A stretch of 59,658 nucleotides of DNA from DASUPK01 sp963747425 (lineage in GTDB: Bacteria; Actinomycetota; Thermoleophilia; Solirubrobacterales; 70-9): NCBI GenBank assembly GCA_963747425.1, contig CAVVFJ010000003.1, positions 1 to 59,658 on the forward strand, given 5' to 3'. Both the position numbers and the translations under genes were made by a program. Positions 52,837-59,658 of this stretch are shown here, piece after piece. Each line of letters begins with the position of its first letter. Position 1 is the stretch's first letter. The notes under the pieces were generated by a model. It worked only from the letters and a program-made list of their open reading frames with translations, did not search any database and was not told the origin of the DNA.

Positions 52837-54108
52837 ATGGCCCGAGCCTTCGCGCGCGGCGGCACGCTGATCCCCTTCGGCGCCGGCCCCGCCGCGACCG
52901 ACGCGGCCCACGCCGCCGTCGAGTTCATGCACCCGGTGATCGTCGGCAAGCGGGCGCTTCCCGCGATCGCGCCGAGCAACGATCCCACCGGCGCCACCAC
53001 GCTCTCGCAAATCGCCGGCCCCGACGACATCGCCCTGGCGATCTGCCATGGCACTACCGACCCTCAGACCTCGCGCTTCATCGAGGCGGCTCGCGCCAGG
53101 GGGTTGCTGACCATCGAGATGCGGGCGGGCGATCCCGCGCCGGACAACGTCTTCGCCGTTCCCAGCGACGATCCCGCGATCGTGCAGGAGACCCAGGAGA
53201 CCGCCTACCACGTGCTCTGGGAGCTGGTCCACGTCTTCTTCGAGCAGCCTGGGCTGCTGGAGGAGGCCGCGCCCGAGGCGACCGCCGCCGACGATCCCGA
53301 GGCCTGCATCACCTGCGGCGACGCCGCGGTGACCGTGAGGGTCGTCGAAGTGCAGGGGCCAACGGCCGTGATCGAGAAGGACGGCGCCTTCGAGCAGGTT
53401 GCGATCGACCTGGTCGAGGGCGTGCAGCGAGGGGACATGGTTCTCTGCCACGCCGGGGTCGCGCTGGAGAAGGTCCCGGACGAGCCGACGGACTTCCTCT
53501 ACCCCTTCCAGGCATCCGGCGGGAACGGTCTGGACTCCGTGCTCGCCGACGTCGGAGCTTCCACCCTCGAGAAGGCCGGCGAGGTGACCGCCCTCCGGGC
53601 GGCGATCGACACCGGCGCGATCGCCCGCACCGCCGACAAGCTCCGCCGGCAGCTCGACGCCGGCGCCCGCCTGCTCGCCTTCGGCAATGGCGGCTCGGCG
53701 ACCGACGCCCAGGACCTCGCCACCGACGCGCTCGGCCGGGGCTGGCCGGCGGTCGCGCTCAACAACGACGCGGCCACCGTCACCGCGGTCGCCAACGACA
53801 TCGGCACGGAGCAGATCTTCGCCCGCCAGCTGATCGCCCTCGCCCGGCCCGGCGACGTCGCGATCGCCATCTCCACCAGCGGCGGCTCCCCGAACGTGGT
53901 CCAAGCGATCGATCAGGCCCATCGCCAGGGCATGACCACGGTGGCGATGGCCGGCTACGAGGGCGGGCAGCTCGCCTCGCTCGATGCCCTCGACCACCTC
54001 TTCGTCGTCCCCTCCGACCACATCCCTCGCATCCAGGAGGCCCAGGCGACGATCTACCACCTGCTGCTCGACGCGATCGGCGACCGCGGCGGCCCGCCCG
54101 GCGTATGA
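52837..54108 (+). CDS. SIS - HypC-like - SIS fusion protein
   Basis: 423 residues from ATG 52837. N-terminal SIS-like domain (LIPFGAGPAATDAAHAAVEF), a middle domain (about 150-205) that mirrors HypC (CITCGDAAVTVRVVEV … VQRGDMVLCHAGVALEKV), and a C-terminal GmhA-type SIS domain (LLAFGNGGSATDAQDLATD, AISTSGGSPNVVQAI). The frame stays open upstream through LDEAIAQRSRVVGDFFQREAAELARAC-like sequence without any ATG/GTG/TTG, so the true start is unclear. Overlaps hypD by ATGA. Probably a Hyp accessory factor with phosphosugar-binding folds. Confidence 0.88.
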   Translation: MARAFARGGTLIPFGAGPAATDAAHAAVEFMHPVIVGKRALPAIAPSNDPTGATTLSQIAGPDDIALAICHGTTDPQTSRFIEAARARGLLTIEMRAGDPAPDNVFAVPSDDPAIVQETQETAYHVLWELVHVFFEQPGLLEEAAPEATAADDPEACITCGDAAVTVRVVEVQGPTAVIEKDGAFEQVAIDLVEGVQRGDMVLCHAGVALEKVPDEPTDFLYPFQASGGNGLDSVLADVGASTLEKAGEVTALRAAIDTGAIARTADKLRRQLDAGARLLAFGNGGSATDAQDLATDALGRGWPAVALNNDAATVTAVANDIGTEQIFARQLIALARPGDVAIAISTSGGSPNVVQAIDQAHRQGMTTVAMAGYEGGQLASLDALDHLFVVPSDHIPRIQEAQATIYHLLLDAIGDRGGPPGV

Positions 54109-55232
54109 GGTTCGTCGACGAGTACCGCGACCCGGCCCTGGCCAAGCGCCTGGCGGCGGAGATCGCGGAGCTGGCCGAGCCCGGCCGCACCTACAAGCTG
54201 ATGGAGGTCTGCGGCGGCCACACCCACTCCATCTACAAGCACGGCGTCGAGGACCTGCTGCCCGGCAACGTCGAGCTGGTCCACGGCCCCGGCTGCCCGG
54301 TCTGCGTGATCCCGATGGGCCGCCAGGACGACGCGATCGCTATCGCCGAGCGCCCCGAGGTGATCTTCACCACCTTCGGCGACATGATGCGGGTGCCGTC
54401 GTCGAACGGCTCGCTGCTCGACGCCAAGGCGCGCGGCGCCGACGTGCGGATGGTCTACTCGCCGCTCGACGCCCTGAAGATCGCCCGCGAGAACCCCGAC
54501 CGCGAGGTCGTCTTCTTCGCGATCGGCTTCGAGACCACTGCCCCGTCCACCGCGATCACGCTGAAGCGCGCCCGCGCCGAAGGCATCCGGAACTTCTCGG
54601 CCTTCTGCAACCACGTCACGATCGTCCCGGCGATCCGGGCGATCCTCGACTCCCCCGACCTGCGCCTCGACGGCTTCATCGGCCCGGGCCACGTCTCCAC
54701 CGTGATCGGCCTGCGCCCGTACCGCTTCATCGCCGAGGAGCACCGCAAGCCGGTGGTCGTCTCCGGCTTCGAGCCGCTCGACGTCCTCCAGGGCGTCCAC
54801 CTGCTGCTCCGCCAGCTCGCCGAAGGCCGCTGCGAGGTCGAGAACCAGTACCAGCGCGTGGTCCGGCCCGAGGGCAACCCGGCCGCGCTCGCCGCGATCG
54901 CCGAGACGATGGAGCTCCGCACCACCTTCGAGTGGCGCGGCCTCGGCTTCATCTCCCAGAGCGCCCTGAAGGTCCGGCCCGAGTTCGCCGACTGGGACGC
55001 CGAGGTCCGCTTCGATGTCCCCGGCATCCGCGTCGCCGACCCCAAGGCCTGCCAGTGCGGCGAGGTGCTGAAGGGCGTGATCCGCCCCTGGGAGTGCAAG
55101 GTGTTCGGCACCGCCTGCACGCCCGAGCACCCGATCGGCACCTGCATGGTCTCCAGCGAGGGCGCCTGCGCCGCCTACTTCAACTACGGCCGCCACGCCG
55201 GACGGCGGAAGGACGAGAGTGTCGCGGTCTGA
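54105..55232 (+). CDS. hypD: Hydrogenase maturation protein HypD
   Basis: 375 residues with all signatures: MEVCGGHTH, HGPGCPVCV, FAIGFETTAPST, and C-terminal cluster cysteines (CQCG, CTPEHPIGTCMVSSEGAC). Holds a [4Fe-4S] cluster and, with HypC, assembles Fe(CN)2CO. Intact; overlaps hypE by 14 bp. Confidence 0.97.
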   Translation: MRFVDEYRDPALAKRLAAEIAELAEPGRTYKLMEVCGGHTHSIYKHGVEDLLPGNVELVHGPGCPVCVIPMGRQDDAIAIAERPEVIFTTFGDMMRVPSSNGSLLDAKARGADVRMVYSPLDALKIARENPDREVVFFAIGFETTAPSTAITLKRARAEGIRNFSAFCNHVTIVPAIRAILDSPDLRLDGFIGPGHVSTVIGLRPYRFIAEEHRKPVVVSGFEPLDVLQGVHLLLRQLAEGRCEVENQYQRVVRPEGNPAALAAIAETMELRTTFEWRGLGFISQSALKVRPEFADWDAEVRFDVPGIRVADPKACQCGEVLKGVIRPWECKVFGTACTPEHPIGTCMVSSEGACAAYFNYGRHAGRRKDESVAV

Positions 55233-56296
55233 GGAGGAGGTCCTCGAGGCGATCGAGGCGCGCCGGCGCCGTCCGCGCCGCAAGGTCCTCGACGAGCGCA
55301 TCACCCTGAGCCACGGCGCCGGCGGCAAGGCCTCCCACGACCTGATCGAGGGGATCTTCGTCCGCGAGTTCTCCAACGAGCTGCTGGCGCCGCTCGGCGA
55401 CAGCGCCCTGGTCGGCACCGGCAAGGACCAGCTCGCCTTCACCACCGACTCCTTCGTCGTCCGCCCGCTCTTCTTCCCCGGCGGCGACATCGGCGAGCTC
55501 GCAGTCAACGGCACGATCAACGACCTGGCGATGACCGGCGCGACGCCGCTCGCCCTCTCGGCGAGCTTCATCATCGAGGAGGGCCTGCCGGTCGCCGACC
55601 TGGAGCGGATCGCCACCTCGATGGCCCGCGCCGCCGAGACCGCCGACGTCCGGATCGCCACCGGCGACACCAAGGTCGTCGAGCACGGCAAGGCCGACGG
55701 GCTCTACATCAACACCTCGGGGGTCGGCGTCGTCGAGCACGAGCACATCATCGGCCCCCGCGCGATCCGCCCCGGCGACAAGGTCCTCGTCTCCGGCCCG
55801 ATCGGCGACCACGGCATGGCCGTGATGATCGCCCGCGGCGAGCTGGAGCTCGAGGTCGAGCTGGAGTCCGACACCGCGCCCCTCAACGGCCTGGTCGACG
55901 TCCTCCTCAACGACGTGGTCGGCGTCCGCTGCCTGCGCGACCCGACCCGCGGAGGCCTCGCCACAGTCCTCGCCGAGCTCGCCCTGACCGCCGAGGTCGG
56001 CATGACGATCCAGGAGTCCGAGCTCCCGATCCGCCCGGAGGTCACGGGCGCCTGCGAGATCCTCGGCATCGACCCGATCTACGTCGCGAACGAAGGAAAG
56101 CTGATCGCGATCGTCGCTCCCGACTCAGCCAACGCCGCCCTCGCCGCCCTCCGCTCGCACCCACTGGGCCGAGAAGCGGCGATCATTGCGGAGGTGACGC
56201 CGGAGCCGCCGGGCCTGGTCGTGCTCGAGACCAGCTTTCGGTGGCTCGCGGGTAGTGGACATGCTGGCCGGAGACCCGCTGCCCCGTATCTGCTGA
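55219..56296 (+). CDS. hypE: Hydrogenase maturation protein HypE, frameshift near the C-terminus
   Basis: Purine-synthetase-like ATPase (LSHGAGGKASHDLI, DSFVVRPLFFPGGDIGELAVNGT, TGDTKVVEHGKADG, RDPTRGGLATVLAELA). An extra T at 56236-56238 shifts the end. The corrected frame runs SFGGSRVVDMLAGDPLPRIC and stops at 56294-56296, giving the obligatory C-terminal Cys that carries the thiocarbamate and thiocyanate. As written, the protein ends in an unrelated tail at 56340 without that Cys. Confidence 0.94.
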
Positions 56297-56336
56297 TCCC
56301 GCCGCTGCCGCTTTTCGCGCGAAGCGACAGCGAGAA

Positions 56337-57274
56337 CTAACCCTTCTTGCGCTTCTTCTTCAGCTTCACCTTCACCGACTGCGTGCTCGGGTCCCCGCCG
56401 GTAGGTGTGTAGGCGACGGAGACGTTGAGCTTGACCTTGCCCTTCTTCTTGAGCTTCTCTTCTTCTTCTTTCCCTTCGCCTTGATCAGCAGCTGCGCCGG
56501 ACCGGCGGCGACCGCCTTGCTGATCGCGGCGGAGGCCGCCTTGACGCCCTTGCCCGAGGCGCTCAGCTCGCCCGAGTTGGGGAGCGTGAGGTTGAGGGTC
56601 ACGGTGCCCTTCTTCTTGTTGCGGGTTAGCGTGCCGAGGGTGAAGGCGTTGGTGGGCTCGACGACGGCGCTGATGTTGAATCTCACGCTGTCATCGGGCA
56701 TGCCGAAGGCACCCGAGTCGCCATCCTGCAGGCCGGGGATCAAGGTGCCGTCCGGCAGGGCGGGGCCATGGATGATAATCGTGTCCCCGGGAGCGGCTCC
56801 GAAGCCACACGCGGTGGCAGTCGGTGAGCGGGTGTTGAGCCCGAGCACGTCGCCGGGCTGCACGGCGATGTTGGTCGGGAACGTGTTGAGGACTCCCCCG
56901 GTCAGATTCCGAGGCCCGTCGTGGCCGACGACCTGGTAGGTCGCGGGGTCGGCGACCTTGCGGAAGACCTTCATCGTCAGCTGTTGCCCGCTGGCGGCGC
57001 GGGCATTGTGGCTCCAGGAGGTGAGCGTTCCGGCCGCCGGGACGAGGTAGCTGGTGCCCGAGGTAATGCTCGCCTGCAGGCCATCGAAGTCCTGGGTGGC
57101 GCAGGTGGTTGTCGGTACACCGGGGTCGAGCTGACCGATCGTCACCGCCGCCGAGGCCGGCGAGGCGCTCGCGGCCAGCGAGAACCCGGCAAGCGATGCG
57201 GCAAGCGCGATACGCCTCAGGGCACGGCGTTCCCGACCTGTCGGTTGAACGATGCTCCCGGACCGTCGCCGCAT
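56337..57274 (-). CDS. Secreted protein with Lys-rich C-terminal domain, frameshifted end
   Basis: About 300 residues: signal peptide (LRRIALAASLAGFSLAASASPASA), a beta-rich domain (SYLVPAAGTLTSWSHNA, NIAVQPGDVLGLNT), and a C-terminal module. A shift in the Lys-rich repeat near 56465 hides the end; the other frame reads VKLNVSVAYTPTGGDPSTQSV and KKKRKKG to TAG at 56337-56339. Such secreted proteins are frequent in Solirubrobacterales. Function unknown. Confidence 0.8.
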
Positions 57275-57531
57275 CTCAATCCTCCCTCTAGCTGGATCGT
57301 TGTGGGAAACCTAGCGTCTGCGAGCCGGCTCTTGCAAGCCTAGGCTCCTGCTTTCGCGTGAAAGCGGGCGCCGCGCCGCACGCTAATCCGATGCCTACAC
57401 ATGATGATCCGGGCGAGGCGCCAGAGGATCGTCGCCCGGAGGCCGTCGAAGACGAGCCAGACGATTGGGCAAACCTTTCGGAACCGCCGCCCGTAGCTCT
57501 CTTGGGGAGACGTAACCACAGGAGGGAACGG

Positions 57532-58059
57532 ATGCGAATCTCGAAGCGGATTCCGACCGCCGTATTCGTCGCCGCGCTCGCCGCGCTTACGACCGCGTTC
57601 GCGGTCGGGGCGTTGAGCGCGCTCGGCCAGGAGCATGGGAAACGCGACGGCGATCATGGCGGGCAGCTGATCAGCGAATCGCTCGCGCCGTCGGTGCCCA
57701 CCGATCCGATGTTCCACGGCGTCGCCCCGGGTGGCGCGCCCTGGGTCCTGAAGGAGGGCCAGGTGCGGCTCAGCGAGCGCGGCAGGCTGGACCTGCGGGT
57801 CAGGGGGCTGGTGATCCCGGTCGCGCCCGGCAACGGCACGCCCGGTCCGGTGACGACGATCAGCGCCTCGCTCTACTGCGGCGCCGATTCGGACACGATG
57901 GCCGCGGCAACGACCGGCCAGGTCCCGATCGCGCGCGATGGCGATGCGCGGATCGTCGACCGCGTCACCCTGCCGGCGACCTGCCTGTCGCCGGTGATCC
58001 TGGTGAACCCGAACGGGAACACGGCGGCCTACATCGCGCTCGACGGCTGGCGCACGTAG
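57532..58059 (+). CDS. Secreted protein of unknown function
   Basis: 175 residues from ATG 57532, chosen for its AGGAGG site and because a signal peptide begins there (ISKRIPTAVFVAALAALTTAFAVGALSALG). The mature part is beta-rich (VRLSERGRLDLRVRGLVIPVAPGN, ISASLYCG, RVTLPATCLSPVILV) with two cysteines. No family recognised. The 257 bp before it hold nothing clear. Confidence 0.75.
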   Translation: MRISKRIPTAVFVAALAALTTAFAVGALSALGQEHGKRDGDHGGQLISESLAPSVPTDPMFHGVAPGGAPWVLKEGQVRLSERGRLDLRVRGLVIPVAPGNGTPGPVTTISASLYCGADSDTMAAATTGQVPIARDGDARIVDRVTLPATCLSPVILVNPNGNTAAYIALDGWRT

Positions 58060-58069
58060 GAGCTGGCGC

Positions 58070-58110
58070 GGGGGCGGCCGGCGCCGAGACAGTCGGGACC
58101 GGCCGCCCCC
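58070..58110. terminator. Strong hairpin after the secreted-protein gene
   Basis: GGGGGCGGCCGG (58070-58081) and CCGGCCGCCCCC (58099-58110) make a perfect 12-bp stem 11 bp after the stop codon. No T run follows, as is common for high-GC terminators. Confidence 0.6.
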
Positions 58111-58161
58111 GACTCCTCGTCACACTTGGGCAAGGTGACCCACACGTGACAGGAGGCGAGG

Positions 58162-58494
58162 ATGGACGCGAAGGAGACGATCGAGGCCGCACGCGAGTCG
58201 CTGACGGTGCGACGCGTCTACGGCGAGCCCTACGAGCGCAACGGGGTGACGGTGATTCCGGCCGCCTCGGTTCAGGGCGGCGCCGGTGGCGGCAGCGGCG
58301 AGGAGGAGGGCAAAACGGGCGGAGGTGGCGGCTTCGGCCTGCGCGCCCGGCCGGTCGGGGCCTATGTGATCCGCGGCGAGGAGGTGCACTGGGAGTCCGC
58401 GCTCGATCTGAACCGGGTGATCCTCGGCGGGCAGATCGTCGCGCTGGTCGCCCTGCTGGTCCTGCGCTCGATCAGGCGGTCCCAGAGACGGTGA
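58162..58494 (+). CDS. GerW/YtfJ-family protein
   Basis: 110 residues: VRRVYGEPYERNGVTVIPAASV, a Gly-rich loop (GGGGGFGLRARPVGAYVI), and a C-terminal membrane helix (VILGGQIVALVALLVLRSI). The family includes Bacillus YtfJ (GerW), but actinobacterial members occur in non-sporulating species, so the role is unknown. GGAGGCGAGG precedes the start. Confidence 0.85.
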   Translation: MDAKETIEAARESLTVRRVYGEPYERNGVTVIPAASVQGGAGGGSGEEEGKTGGGGGFGLRARPVGAYVIRGEEVHWESALDLNRVILGGQIVALVALLVLRSIRRSQRR

Positions 58495-58530
58495 AGGTCC
58501 CGCACTGATCACCCAGAGGATTCGAGTCGC

Positions 58531-58824
58531 TTACCGCAGGACCGCGAGCAAATCCCCCACGTCGCGCTCCTCGGCGAGGGGGTGGGGTAGCGGCAGTTTG
58601 GTCTTGACCTTGTATTGGTTGCGGCGGCCCCGCCGCTCACGGACCACGTAGCCCTCGTCGACGAGCTCGGACAGGATCCGGTGGGCGGCGCGCTCGGTGA
58701 TGCCGACGGCGGTGGCGATGTCGCGCAGGCGGATGCCGGGGTCGCGAGCCACGCAGACCAGGACATGTGCGTGGTTCGTCAGAAAGTCCCAGCGGGGAGC
58801 GCTTTGCTTCGAGTGTTGCTCCAT
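58531..58824 (-). CDS. Winged-helix (MarR/ArsR-like) transcription regulator
   Basis: 97 residues from ATG 58824 (an ATG at 58845 is also in frame). A winged helix with VLVCVARDPGIRLRDIATAVGITERAAHRILSELVDEGYVVRERRGRRN. No ligand domain. Likely represses its own divergent neighbours; the TTCATGAA palindrome lies between the two starts. Confidence 0.88.
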   Translation of the reverse strand: MEQHSKQSAPRWDFLTNHAHVLVCVARDPGIRLRDIATAVGITERAAHRILSELVDEGYVVRERRGRRNQYKVKTKLPLPHPLAEERDVGDLLAVLR

Positions 58825-58840
58825 TTCGCTAGAAAAGTAT

Positions 58841-58848
58841 TTCATGAA
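58841..58848. promoter_or_regulatory. TTCATGAA palindrome in the divergent promoter region
   Basis: A perfect 8-bp palindrome within AT-rich sequence unusual for this window, between the regulator and the Pro-rich micro-ORF. Candidate operator for the winged-helix regulator. Confidence 0.35.
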
Positions 58849-58867
58849 TCAGTGGTAGGGTGTCTAC

Positions 58868-58996
58868 ATGGCCACGGAACTCACACCGATTCCTCCGGCG
58901 TCTCCGATTCCAGCTGCATCGCCGATGCCGGCCGCCACACCGATCCCGCCCCCCTCAATCGTCCCGGCGGGGGCTCCAGGAATGGAGACACAATGA
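58868..58996 (+). CDS. 42-residue Pro-rich micro-ORF
   Basis: ATG 58868 opens a 42-codon frame rich in P-I-P and A-S/T-P steps (TPIPPASPIPAASPMPAATP), ending TGA at 58994-58996. The stop overlaps the next gene's start as ATGA. It may be a leader peptide whose slow translation of Pro codons controls the downstream gene, or a small structural protein. No family recognised. Confidence 0.5.
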   Translation: MATELTPIPPASPIPAASPMPAATPIPPPSIVPAGAPGMETQ

Positions 58997-59364
58997 CCAC
59001 TGCCACGATGAACGAGCCGTTTGCCGGCTACGACAAGCTCAAGGACAAGGAAGTGGTCGCGTCGCTCTCAGACCATTCCCAGGTCGAGCTGGCGGAGGTG
59101 GAGAGCTACGAGCGCTCTCACCAGGACCGCCGCGTGGTGTCCGACAAGCTCCGCTGGATGCGCCAGGATGAGCCAATTCCAGGCTACGACGCACTCGACG
59201 TGGACGGGGTCATCGCAGCGCTCGACAAGGCAGACGTCGACACGATCAAGCGAGTGCGTGGGTACGAGCGCAAGTTCGGCACCCGCCGTGAGGTTCTGGA
59301 CGAGGTCGCCCGGCTCCATCGGGAGCGCCGGGCCCCACTCGTCCCACGCGACGTAAACCGCTAG
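58993..59364 (+). CDS. Protein with two tandem YDxL…YE helical repeats
   Basis: 123 residues made of two copies of a ~50-residue unit: YDKLKDKEVVASLSDHSQVELAEVESYE, and YDALDVDGVIAALDKADVDTIKRVRGYE, each followed by a basic R-R-x-V-x-D helix. Similar single units occur at the C-termini of other actinobacterial proteins, probably for protein binding. ATG 58993 is fixed by the ATGA overlap with the micro-ORF. Confidence 0.75.
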   Translation: MTTATMNEPFAGYDKLKDKEVVASLSDHSQVELAEVESYERSHQDRRVVSDKLRWMRQDEPIPGYDALDVDGVIAALDKADVDTIKRVRGYERKFGTRREVLDEVARLHRERRAPLVPRDVNR

Positions 59365-59414
59365 CCGAAGCCGGAGCGCCGAAGCTGTCCAACTCGATTG
59401 GAAGGAACGAACTC

Positions 59415-59591
59415 ATGCCCACAATCATCGTCAGCAGCAACGGCAGCGACGACCGAGAATCTGCCGTGACGCTCGCCGAGAATGTTCAACCGGAGCACCT
59501 GGCCAGCGACCACCACGCCGCGCAGCTGATCGAGCGCGTCGGTTGGGCGGTCACCGATGCGAAGGACGCCGAGGACTCCGCCTCTACCTAG
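59415..59591 (+). CDS. 58-residue unknown protein, paralogue of the 11515 gene
   Basis: Encodes MPTIIV … VTLAENV … LASDHHAAQLIERVGWAVTDAKDAED and stops at TAG 59589-59591. It aligns end to end with the first 55 residues of the minus-strand protein starting at 11515. GAAGGAACGA upstream of the ATG is an acceptable ribosome site. Short size and conservation suggest a real small protein family. Third gene of the small operon; 51 bp after the repeat protein. Confidence 0.7.
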   Translation: MPTIIVSSNGSDDRESAVTLAENVQPEHLASDHHAAQLIERVGWAVTDAKDAEDSAST

Positions 59592-59658
59592 ACGGCCAGG
59601 AGGCGCTCGCGCCAAGGATCGACGCCCTCGCCCGTGCGGGCGCTGACCCGGAGCGTCT

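Overview
High-GC bacterial chromosome segment, most likely from an actinobacterium of the Thermoleophilia (Solirubrobacterales/Gaiellales type). This is inferred from codon use, GTG/TTG starts, a TreT trehalose synthase, aa3-type oxidase genes in an actinobacterial order, secreted proteins with a Lys-rich C-terminus, and many two-component genes. No rRNA, CRISPR array, transposase or intact tRNA was found.

Layout. 0-1.5 kb: zwf. 1.7-8.4 kb: an accessory patch (copper-binding Csp-like protein, USP-like protein, beta-carbonic anhydrase, SnoaL protein, cupin, three frameshifted alpha/beta hydrolases) littered with 3' ends of tRNA genes (Ser, Pro twice, Met). These look like scars of integration and deletion. 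8.4-16.7 kb: TerC and CNNM membrane proteins, an SRPBCC protein, a histidine kinase with two NarL-type regulators, an ArsB/NhaD-like permease and a CBS protein, ending in a second tRNA-Met scar. 16.9-26.1 kb: an aerobic terminal oxidase cluster (SCO1, cupredoxin, CoxB, CoxA, CoxC, CtaG, thioredoxin-fold assembly factors, and a CtaA-half/CtaB fusion making heme O). 26.3-29.5 kb: DUF427, SRPBCC, a methyltransferase and a cysteine-rich radical SAM enzyme resembling the Tes/MJ0619 family. 29.7-34.6 kb: a lone TIR-like protein with a C-terminal beta-rich domain, a USP, TreT, a ZIP transporter and an FAD oxidoreductase. 34.8-43.4 kb: PEP synthase, a WS/DGAT acyltransferase remnant, and pyruvate:ferredoxin oxidoreductase gamma, alpha and beta subunits plus a GltD-type flavoprotein with ferredoxin domains. 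Together these could interconvert acetyl-CoA, pyruvate and PEP. 43.4-50.2 kb: a tightly overlapping minus-strand operon for transmembrane electron transfer (ferredoxin, ferredoxin reductase, ferric-reductase-like membrane protein, ApbE, small anchored proteins) facing an OmpR/HK pair. 50.2-56.3 kb: hydrogenase maturation genes hypF, hypC, a SIS-HypC-SIS fusion, hypD, hypE. 56.3-59.6 kb: secreted proteins, a GerW/YtfJ-like protein, a winged-helix regulator, and a small divergent operon with a Pro-rich micro-ORF.

Many otherwise well conserved genes carry single-base indels. In several, notably hypE, the lost frame continues perfectly to the expected C-terminus and stop. The indels are therefore either very recent or sequence errors, and frameshifted entries should be read with that in mind. 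The strongest candidates for new biology are the SIS-HypC-SIS protein, the TIR-like protein with an unassigned C-terminal domain, the oxidase lacking canonical D- and K-channel residues, and the series of tRNA 3'-end scars.
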